In this document: positions 1 through 4,916 of the stretch, piece by piece
Layout of the letters: each line of letters begins with the position of its first letter
Numbering within the stretch: the stretch's first letter is position 1
Origin: an uncultured Pseudomonadales bacterium
GTDB lineage: Bacteria > Pseudomonadota > Gammaproteobacteria > Pseudomonadales > Cellvibrionaceae
Direction of reading: 5' to 3'
DNA length: 5,342 bases
NCBI GenBank assembly: GCA_938048505.1
Contig: CALIUX010000320.1
Location: forward strand, 1-5,342
Position numbers and translations under genes: made by a program
The notes under the pieces: model-generated
What the model saw: only the letters and a program-made list of their open reading frames with translations
Database searches by the model: none
Told to the model about the DNA's origin: nothing

Positions 1-329
1 CGGGGTATTACGCCGTAACGACTTGCTTTATCGAAGTAACGTTCTGCTTGATCAAATACGTTGTTGTTGTAGTGCTTGATCGCTTCTGCAAGATACTCAT
101 CATATAGCTCTTTCCTTAAGTCTGATGTCGCACCGCGTTCACCGAATAGTGATGCAATAGTGAAAATAAATAACCAAGCAAAACCTGCTATCACATAGCT
201 AGCATTCCCTTTCAGTAATGCTAGCCCGCATAGCAATACTAAGCCAATTAGACCAACTATGCCTAACGTAAGGTTTCCTGAATCGCCCCCTTGAAAGGTG
301 CCCCCGAATCTGCGAAAGACGTGTTTCAT
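1..329 (-). CDS. Two-TM membrane protein with TPR-like tail, 3' end cut by window edge
   Basis: The gene reads leftwards from an ATG at 329 and stays open to the window edge (109 complete codons), so the C-terminus is missing. The start is well supported by AAGGAG (338-343) eight bases upstream. The visible protein begins MKHVFRRFGG, with a short basic N-terminus, then two hydrophobic stretches at about residues 20-39 and 45-62 that look like a membrane hairpin. A charged segment (about 63-85) follows. From about residue 79 there is a helix pair (...AEAIKHYNNNVFDQAERYFDKASRYG) with the small/aromatic spacing of a tetratricopeptide repeat. TPRs usually mediate protein contacts, so a membrane-anchored adaptor or assembly role is possible, but this is inference and I do not recognise the family. 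A decayed copy of residues of about 25-86 lies at 4625-4813 in the same orientation. The gene is separated from the upstream operon by about 300 bp and a terminator-like repeat, so it is probably transcribed separately. Confidence 0.8.
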   Translation of the reverse strand, partial: MKHVFRRFGGTFQGGDSGNLTLGIVGLIGLVLLCGLALLKGNASYVIAGFAWLFIFTIASLFGERGATSDLRKELYDEYLAEAIKHYNNNVFDQAERYFDKASRYGVIP

Positions 330-349
330 GAGTAATACTCCTTAACCAG

Positions 350-355
350 ATTGTA
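350..355 (-). promoter_or_regulatory. Possible -10 box for the left-edge gene
   Basis: On the minus strand this reads TACAAT, five of six matches to TATAAT, inside an AT-rich stretch upstream of the ATG at 329. No convincing -35 hexamer sits 16-18 bases further up, and the implied transcript would start almost on top of the ribosome binding site (338-343). It is a weak call. Confidence 0.2.
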
Positions 356-490
356 TAAAATCAGCTTAGCAGCGTAACGCCTATTAAGCATACGCCTAAA
401 GACGATTACTGGCTCGTTATAGTGTGTTGTGGTGATGATTTTGGCGACATGTTTCTCGTTAAGGCGGTATTAGGCCTATCACCCAAAGCT

Positions 491-537
491 AAAATAGGCA
501 GAGCCAATGCGTTTTTTGACGTTTTGAACTCTGCCTA
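491..537 (-). terminator. Likely terminator of the als-aldh operon
   Basis: TAGGCAGAG (495-503) and CTCTGCCTA (529-537) form a perfect 9-bp inverted repeat around a 25-base loop. Read on the minus strand, the second arm is followed directly by TTTTAGC (the run of A at 491-494), as in a Rho-independent terminator. It lies about 90 bases past the stop codon of the aldehyde dehydrogenase gene and before the next minus-strand gene, the expected position. The loop is long and the T-run has only four bases, so efficiency may be modest, or the structure may be an operator or RNA stabiliser instead. Confidence 0.5.
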
Positions 538-553
538 ACAGTCTTTATAGGTT

Positions 554-585
554 GTTAAACATTGTCTTTCTCGCCTATGTTTAAC
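554..585. repeat. 9-bp inverted repeat GTTAAACAT / ATGTTTAAC
   Basis: GTTAAACAT at 554-562 is the exact reverse complement of ATGTTTAAC at 577-585, separated by 14 bases. The right arm is also the first unit of the tandem repeat that follows. The arrangement could fold in the 3' untranslated RNA of the aldehyde dehydrogenase gene or serve as a protein-binding dyad. No T-run follows on either strand. Confidence 0.55.
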
Positions 586-630
586 GCGCCTATGATTAAG
601 CTCACCTATGTTTAAGCCCGCTATGTTTAA
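575..630. repeat. Four tandem CTATGTTTAA repeats, 15-16 bp period
   Basis: CTATGTTTAA occurs at 575-584, 606-615 and 621-630, and CTATGATTAA at 590-599. The starts are spaced 15, 16 and 15 bases apart, with C/G-rich linkers such as CGCGC and GCTCAC. The last unit contains the TAA stop codon of the aldehyde dehydrogenase gene (complement of 627-629), so on the coding strand the array is TTAAACATAG repeated from the stop codon onward. Units two to four are not strongly palindromic. It may have arisen by slippage or may be an array of binding sites; no known family of repeats is recognised. Confidence 0.75.
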
Positions 631-2066
631 GGTGTGCGCAATACCATCAGACGTAATTCGGTCATGTCTTCCATTGCAAAGCGAACACCTTCACGGCCTA
701 GGCCTGAATCTTTCACACCACCATAGGGCATATTGTCTACACGCCAAGAGGGCACATCACCAATTACAATGCCTCCAACGTCTAGTTCATTCCATGCTTG
801 ATGCGCCTTGTAAATGTCGCGTGTAAAAATACCGGCTTGCAGCCCAAATTCACTGTCATTCACTTGCGCTAATGCATCATCAAAATGTTCAAATGAACTA
901 ATGACTGCGACAGGACCAAACGCTTCACGAGTGCAAATGTCTGCATCAGCAGGAACATTTTCAAGCAATGTGGCTTCTAGCATAGCTCCACTTTGTTGGC
1001 CGCCACACAGTAAGCTTGCGCCGGAATCGACTGCGCTATCAATCCAGTTTTTGAGGCGTGTTGCTTCGCTTTCAGAGATCATTGGGCCTACAAATGTTTC
1101 TTCTTTTTTGGGGTCACCCATAATCAATTGAGACGTACGCTCAACGAGCATTGTTTTAAAGGTATCGTATATTGCTTGGTGAATTAATATACGTTGCACC
1201 CCAATACAACTCTGACCTGACTGATAAAAAGCACCATGTATGATGCGCTCACACGCATCCTGCAAATCGGTATCTTTATCTACAATACACGCCGCATTGC
1301 CTCCTAACTCCAGTACAACCGGCTTTTTGCCTGCGCGGGCTTTGAGATCCCACCCAACATCGGGCGAGCCTGTGAAACTAAGCAGTTTTAGTCGCTCATC
1401 TGTTGTAAACAGATCGGCCCCGTCACGATGACAAGGCAAGATTGAAAAAGCTCCATCGGGCAAATTGGTTTCAGCTAAGATTTCGCCAATGAGTAGTGCG
1501 CCAATGGGTGTCCTGCTGGCTGGTTTTAAAACAAAAGGGCAACCTACAGCTAATGCGGGTGCAATTTTATGTGCCGCGAGGTTTAACGGAAAATTAAACG
1601 GCGAAATAAAAGAACAGGGGCCGATAGGCACGCGTTTATACATGCCGCTGTAGCCTTTTGCACGTGCACTCACCTCTAACTCCATTACCTCACCACTCAT
1701 ACGAGTCGCTTCTTCGCTCGCAATTCGAAAGGTATCGATAAGCCGTGTGACCTCACTACGGCTATCGTTAATGGGTTTACCCGCTTCAATGCATAGTGCT
1801 TGTGCTAATTCCTCAAAACGTTCTTCAAAGCGTGAGACACAGTGCTGTAGTATTTTTTGGCGCTCATAGGCGGGTAGTGCAGCACACGCTTTGCTGCTCT
1901 CTTGTGCTTTTTGAATAGCTTGATCAATATGATCAATATTCGCCATTGCAACATGGGTAGCAATATCACCGGTGTATTTATCAGTAACGGCTAAATCTTG
2001 ATTGGCGTAGACGGCCTGATTGGCAAGATAAAACGGATAGGCGTCACGAAGTGAAAACTGACTCAT
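627..2066 (-). CDS. NAD(P)+-dependent aldehyde dehydrogenase
   Basis: A 479-residue protein, normal length for the ALDH superfamily, which oxidises aldehydes to acids or acyl thioesters in the cytoplasm. The core residues are present in order: the oxyanion-hole Asn158 in PFNFP, the cofactor lysine Lys181 in LKPAS, the nucleotide-fold motif FTGS (231-234), the general base Glu253 in LELGG, the catalytic Cys287 in GQSCIG, and Glu381 in EAFGP. Ser184 occupies the position where strictly NAD+-dependent members carry a ribose-binding glutamate, so use of NADP+ or both cofactors is plausible (inference from family knowledge). The start is preceded by AGGTAA, which begins just past the stop of the upstream TPP-enzyme gene; the genes are 10 bp apart and clearly co-transcribed. 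The GQSCIGVQRI context resembles lactaldehyde- or phosphonoacetaldehyde-type dehydrogenases more than betaine-aldehyde ones, but the substrate cannot be assigned. Confidence 0.95.
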   Translation of the reverse strand: MSQFSLRDAYPFYLANQAVYANQDLAVTDKYTGDIATHVAMANIDHIDQAIQKAQESSKACAALPAYERQKILQHCVSRFEERFEELAQALCIEAGKPINDSRSEVTRLIDTFRIASEEATRMSGEVMELEVSARAKGYSGMYKRVPIGPCSFISPFNFPLNLAAHKIAPALAVGCPFVLKPASRTPIGALLIGEILAETNLPDGAFSILPCHRDGADLFTTDERLKLLSFTGSPDVGWDLKARAGKKPVVLELGGNAACIVDKDTDLQDACERIIHGAFYQSGQSCIGVQRILIHQAIYDTFKTMLVERTSQLIMGDPKKEETFVGPMISESEATRLKNWIDSAVDSGASLLCGGQQSGAMLEATLLENVPADADICTREAFGPVAVISSFEHFDDALAQVNDSEFGLQAGIFTRDIYKAHQAWNELDVGGIVIGDVPSWRVDNMPYGGVKDSGLGREGVRFAMEDMTELRLMVLRTP

Positions 2067-2076
2067 AAGTTACCTA

Positions 2077-3717
2077 TTAAATTTTAGCTGATAATTGCTT
2101 GATTTCGTGATTTAAGATTCGATCATTATCACTGTAGTCAACCGGTACATCGATAAGGTGCACAGCATGATCTTTTTTGCAGGCTTCAATAATGTCAACA
2201 AATTCATTGGCTGCATGGACGCGATGGCCTTTTGCACCATAACTCTCGGCATATTTAACAAAATCTGGATTGCCATAATCTAGACCATAGTCGTCAAATT
2301 CCATATGGGCTTGTTTCCACTTAATCATGCCGTAGCCATCGTCGCGCAAAATGACAATGATGATATGCATGTTCAAACGCACAGCCGTTTCGAGCTCTTG
2401 AGAATTCATCATAAAGCCCCCGTCACCGCAAATGGATATGACTGTACGGTCAGGGTGAACTAAATGTGCAGCCATTGCTGAAGGTAAGCCTGCACCCATA
2501 GTCGCTAGGGCATTATCCAGTAAGACTGTATTTGAAAAAGACGCTTTATAATTACGCGCAAACCAGATTTTATAGACGCCGTTATCGAGTGCGATAATCC
2601 CTTTTTCTTCTACAACACTGCGAACATCGGTCACAATTCGCTGAGGTTTCATAGGGAAAGCATCGGAGTGTGCATCTTCTTGCAGGTGTTCTTCTAAGTG
2701 CTTATTGACGGTTTTGAAGTAATTAAAGTCCCAATGTGTTTGATTTGAAATACTTTCTGTTATTTGCCAAATGCTATTTGCTATATCACCAACCACTTCA
2801 ATTTGTGGGAAATACACCGGATCAACTTCGGCTGAGAAAAAGTTAATATGGAGAACTTCTTGGCCGTTTTCTTTCATGAAAAACGGCGGTTTTTCAATGA
2901 CATCATGGCCCACATTAATAATGAGGTCTGCCTCTTCAAGTGTGCGGTGTACAAAGTCGCCAGAAGACAGTGCGGTTGTGCCCAAGTACTCTGGCCGTGT
3001 TTCATCCGCTACACCTTTCCCCATTTGTGTGGTAACAAATGGAATGCCCGTTTTAGTGATGAAAGCATTAAGTGTTTTAGATGTTAGTTTGCGGTTAGCC
3101 CCTGCGCCAATGAGCAAAATAGGGTGTTTAGCGTGTTCAATTGCGGCGATGGCTTGATGGATCGATTTGGTTTCGGCAATAGGGCGGCGAACCTTGCCTG
3201 CAGTGAGAGGTTTTGCGTTAGTTTGTTCTGCCGCAATATCTTCTGGTATCTCTAGGTGCACAGCACCTGGGCGCTCTTCTTCCGAACGTCTGATCGCCTC
3301 ACGTATTTTAGAGGGAATGTTATCGCCACTGACAATTTGATGTGTGAACTTGGTGAGCGGTTGCATCATGTCAACCACATCAATAATTTGAAAGTGGCCT
3401 TGTTTACTGGACTTGATAGGCTTTTGCCCTGTAATCATTAGCATTGGCATCGCGCCAAGTTGTGCATATGCTGCTGCCGTCACAAAATTCGTTGCGCCTG
3501 GCCCCAATGTCGATAAGCACACACCGGCTTTACCCGTTAGACGCCCGTAGGTTGCCGCCATAAATCCTGCTGCTTGTTCGTGTCGGGTTAAAATCAAGCG
3601 AATGCTGGACTTTCGTATAGATTCAAGCAAATCGAGGTTTTCTTCACCGGGTATGCCAAAAATAAACTCTACGCCTTCTTTTTCAAGAGCTTGAACGAAT
3701 AGGTCTGATGCTTTCAT
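2077..3717 (-). CDS. Acetolactate synthase-like thiamine-diphosphate enzyme
   Basis: A TPP enzyme of the acetolactate synthase/pyruvate oxidase fold, 546 residues from the chosen start. The order is: N-terminal pyrimidine-binding domain (about 1-165) with catalytic Glu47 in RHEQAAGFMAA and the STLGPGATN loop (69-77); central domain (about 185-320); C-terminal pyrophosphate domain with MGAGLPSA and the GDG motif (431-433), ending in RDDGYGM (458-464), which supplies the Mg2+/TPP ligands. The central domain reads GHDVIEKPPFF, where FAD-binding biosynthetic enzymes have a GxRFDDR motif. This matches catabolic, FAD-independent AlsS, so acetolactate formation from two pyruvates is likely, though another keto-acid carboligase or decarboxylase is possible. 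The frame is open to an ATG at 3810, but family proteins begin at MKASDLFVQALE, so the ATG at 3717 (weak GGA 12-14 bases upstream) is preferred; the extra 31 residues would be hydrophobic and unlike the family. No regulatory subunit or decarboxylase gene is adjacent. Confidence 0.93.
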   Translation of the reverse strand: MKASDLFVQALEKEGVEFIFGIPGEENLDLLESIRKSSIRLILTRHEQAAGFMAATYGRLTGKAGVCLSTLGPGATNFVTAAAYAQLGAMPMLMITGQKPIKSSKQGHFQIIDVVDMMQPLTKFTHQIVSGDNIPSKIREAIRRSEEERPGAVHLEIPEDIAAEQTNAKPLTAGKVRRPIAETKSIHQAIAAIEHAKHPILLIGAGANRKLTSKTLNAFITKTGIPFVTTQMGKGVADETRPEYLGTTALSSGDFVHRTLEEADLIINVGHDVIEKPPFFMKENGQEVLHINFFSAEVDPVYFPQIEVVGDIANSIWQITESISNQTHWDFNYFKTVNKHLEEHLQEDAHSDAFPMKPQRIVTDVRSVVEEKGIIALDNGVYKIWFARNYKASFSNTVLLDNALATMGAGLPSAMAAHLVHPDRTVISICGDGGFMMNSQELETAVRLNMHIIIVILRDDGYGMIKWKQAHMEFDDYGLDYGNPDFVKYAESYGAKGHRVHAANEFVDIIEACKKDHAVHLIDVPVDYSDNDRILNHEIKQLSAKI

Positions 3718-3760
3718 AAGTTGTTGTCCAGTTGTGATGGGATATAGCGCCACTAGATTC

Positions 3761-3774
3761 CTGCTGTTCAGCAG
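3761..3774. promoter_or_regulatory. Perfect dyad CTGCTG-TT-CAGCAG in the als leader
   Basis: A 14-base inverted repeat lies 44-57 bases upstream of the preferred start (3717) of the TPP-enzyme gene. In RNA it could form CTGCT-GAAC-AGCAG, a 5-bp stem with a tetraloop; in DNA it could be an operator half-site pair. It falls within the codons of the longer reading (start 3810) but is probably untranslated leader. A very weak promoter candidate upstream on the minus strand (TTCAGA, 18 bases, TATTTT) would put the transcript start just before the dyad. Confidence 0.35.
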
Positions 3775-3810
3775 AGTGGTGAAGCATAAAATACACCCTA
3801 TAAGACTCAT

Positions 3811-4127
3811 TTCTGAATATTTATTCCCTCTGAACTTTAAACTTTCTATAACATTTTAAACACGGTCACATTTCGAATACATACTGCAGTGCTCTTGTTT
3901 AACTGCTGTTTTTTCCATACTTTCTGCTTTTATTGGCCTGTGTTGGCATATTTTTTTAAATAATGCTGATTCTAAATAGTTCCACCTTGCTTTGTATTTA
4001 ACCAATTTTATTTATGATTGAGTGTAAATGTCGTCTATTTTGTTTTTGGTTAACATCTGTTACGTAAATAATGAATAGATTGCGTTTGGGGTGGGGCGTT
4101 TGCCTATCAAGACCATAATTTTTATTA
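3811..4127. other. AT-rich upstream region of the als-aldh operon
   Basis: About 320 bases without a credible gene on either strand. It is strongly AT-rich with several homopolymer T/A runs (for example 3951-3960). It must carry the operon's promoter, but I find no pair of hexamers good enough to call. Small palindromes are ACTGCAGT (3883-3890), GTTAAC (4049-4054) and TTACGTAA (4060-4067), any of which might be regulator contacts. No regulator gene, such as a divergent LysR-family gene, is present next to the operon. Confidence 0.5.
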
Positions 4128-4334
4128 ATGACCCAGATATTGGAAATGATGCCGGCATCTAGAATAGTGTTATCAAGCGTATTGGTTGATTTTCAACTGG
4201 CGTTACGTTCAGTCTATGGCCGGTTGTACCAAGATGGCAAAAATGCTTTCCGAACATTTGAAACGACCATGCAGAATCGCTTGCAGGATGCTGTGGGTGC
4301 AAGAGGTGAACCACTTACCGACATACAAGAATGA
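4128..4334 (+). CDS. Doubtful 68-residue ORF, possible gene remnant
   Basis: An open frame of 68 codons starting MTQILEMMPA and ending GEPLTDIQE before TGA. The middle part (QLALRSVYGRLYQDGKNAFRTFE) reads like an amphipathic helix of a real protein; its spacing faintly recalls phasin-type granule proteins, which I offer only as a guess. Against it: there is no ribosome binding site before the ATG, no clear promoter, and the protein is short with no definite domain. It stands alone on the plus strand, about 250 bases before a strong terminator, which would fit the leftover of a decayed gene. It may equally be a chance ORF. Confidence 0.25.
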   Translation: MTQILEMMPASRIVLSSVLVDFQLALRSVYGRLYQDGKNAFRTFETTMQNRLQDAVGARGEPLTDIQE

Positions 4335-4474
4335 ATCGTGTTACCTTAATGGTTTTTGATGGGTGTCATTCAATAGCTTGGCTGTGCCTATGCGTTAGGA
4401 ACGATGAATTTGCCGAATGGTAACGTGATTGATGCGTAGCCCACGGTTTCATTTGTTCAAATTAATGTAAGGCG

Positions 4475-4495
4475 TGAATAGCCTAATGCTATTCA
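4475..4495. repeat. Perfect 8-bp hairpin, loop CTAAT
   Basis: TGAATAGC and GCTATTCA pair perfectly around a 5-base loop CTAAT. No T-run follows on the plus strand; AGGAGG follows immediately at 4495-4500. On the minus strand the second arm is followed by CGCC, so it is not an ordinary intrinsic terminator in either direction. It could be a protein-binding dyad or RNA element. Confidence 0.6.
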
Positions 4496-4521
4496 GGAGG
4501 TCTTTATTCCTATTCGGGAGG
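4490..4521 (+). repeat. Pair of TATTC(A/G)GGAGG repeats, 21 bp apart
   Basis: TATTCAGGAGG at 4490-4500 and TATTCGGGAGG at 4511-4521 differ at one base, and each is followed within a few bases by CTTTA. Starts are 21 bases (two helical turns) apart. Both contain a GGAGG that resembles a strong ribosome binding site, but no start codon follows at a usable distance on the plus strand, so translation is not supported. Confidence 0.5.
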
Positions 4522-4580
4522 CGGACTTTACAGCAGTATTGTTTGAACTATAGCCTTGTTCTTTAATTTTTAAGAATCGT

Positions 4581-4604
4581 AAGCCCGCTTAGGTGGGCTT
4601 TTTT
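4581..4604 (+). terminator. Rho-independent terminator, plus strand
   Basis: AAGCCCGC and GTGGGCTT form an 8-bp GC-rich stem (one G-T pair) around a TTAG loop, running into a six-base T tract. This is a textbook intrinsic terminator for plus-strand transcripts. Read on the minus strand it is followed by TTACGATT, so it would work poorly in that direction. The only upstream plus-strand candidate is the doubtful ORF at 4128-4334; no convincing gene feeds it. Confidence 0.85.
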
Positions 4605-4636
4605 AGGCTTGGTCGTGTTTAGGCTTAGTCGTGCTT
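4605..4636 (+). repeat. Two tandem 16-bp AGGCTTgGTCGTGtTT units
   Basis: Units at 4605-4620 and 4621-4636 match at 14 of 16 bases and abut without a gap. The array lies between the terminator and the decayed gene copy, and the second unit overlaps the end of that copy. It is probably a local slippage duplication that formed during decay. Confidence 0.6.
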
Positions 4637-4813
4637 GGTCGCTTCTGCACTGTATGTATCATGCAACTCTCTATGGCGGTCTTATGTTGCGCCTCATTTC
4701 CCCAATGATGATGCAATAGTCAAAATAGATTATTCATTAAAGCCTACCGTCACATAATCTCTATCTTGCTTTCAGTGCTGCTAGCTCGTATGGCAGTGCT
4801 AAGACAGCAATTA
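4625..4813 (-). pseudogene. Decayed copy of the left-edge membrane/TPR protein gene
   Basis: This stretch aligns base for base with 72-250 of the intact gene at the left edge, in the same orientation. Offset is constant (4559) from 72 to about 198, shifting by one base near 4757-4763 and by about three near 4803. About two thirds of bases match by hand count, with blocks such as GTGCTTgGTCGCTTCTGCA (18 of 19) and GATGCAATAG (10 of 10). Translated in the homologous frame it keeps TIAS, GAT, D...EL.D.Y, AEA.KH, but it has stops at 4684-4682, 4696-4694 and 4732-4730, plus TAG at 4763-4761 in the other frame, and a one-base frameshift. The start region and TPR tail are gone or unrecognisable; the reading ends at TAA (4627-4625). 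It encodes no functional protein. Confidence 0.8.
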
Positions 4814-4847
4814 CTCCCTAGTGTGATTTTCATCAACAATACAGTAT

Positions 4848-4876
4848 TTGAATCAAAATATTCCACATGTTATTAT
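4848..4876 (+). promoter_or_regulatory. Sigma-70 type promoter with extended -10
   Basis: TTGAAT (4848-4853, four of six matches to TTGACA) and TATTAT (4871-4876, five of six to TATAAT) are separated by exactly 17 bases, and TGT precedes the -10 box (TGn, extended -10). Transcription would start near 4883. That gives a leader of about 34 bases to the ATG at 4917 but only about 7 to the in-frame ATG at 4890, which favours 4917. Confidence 0.55.
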
Positions 4877-4916
4877 TTTTATATCATATATGGCTTTTTT
4901 GGTTGTTGGGTGTTTT

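Larger units (their letters stand above)
4335..4580. other. Non-coding spacer with hairpin and short repeats
   Basis: No credible coding frame on either strand. The stretch has several GCCTA/TAGGC words, also frequent in the 370-630 spacer. It has a perfect hairpin at 4475-4495 and a pair of near-identical 11-mers at 4490-4521, listed separately. It ends at the plus-strand terminator at 4581. Confidence 0.45.

Noticed and set aside
572..631. CRISPR-like array
   Set aside because: Units are only 15-16 bp with short, non-unique linkers; no spacer-sized gaps and no cas genes.
608..1653. Plus-strand ORFs of 62-105 codons within the aldehyde dehydrogenase region
   Set aside because: They lie antisense to a complete ALDH gene with all catalytic residues, and have no domain or supported start.
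2771..3441. Plus-strand ORFs of 61-128 codons within the TPP-enzyme gene
   Set aside because: They are antisense shadows of a well-conserved enzyme; their compositions follow its codons.
4071..4118. 15-codon ORF starting MNRLRLGWG as a leader peptide
   Set aside because: No ribosome binding site, no attenuator-like structure after it, and no downstream gene to control.
72..4813. Composite transposon or IS-flanked insertion of the operon
   Set aside because: The flanking direct repeats are diverged gene copies, with no transposase, terminal inverted repeats or target-site duplication visible.
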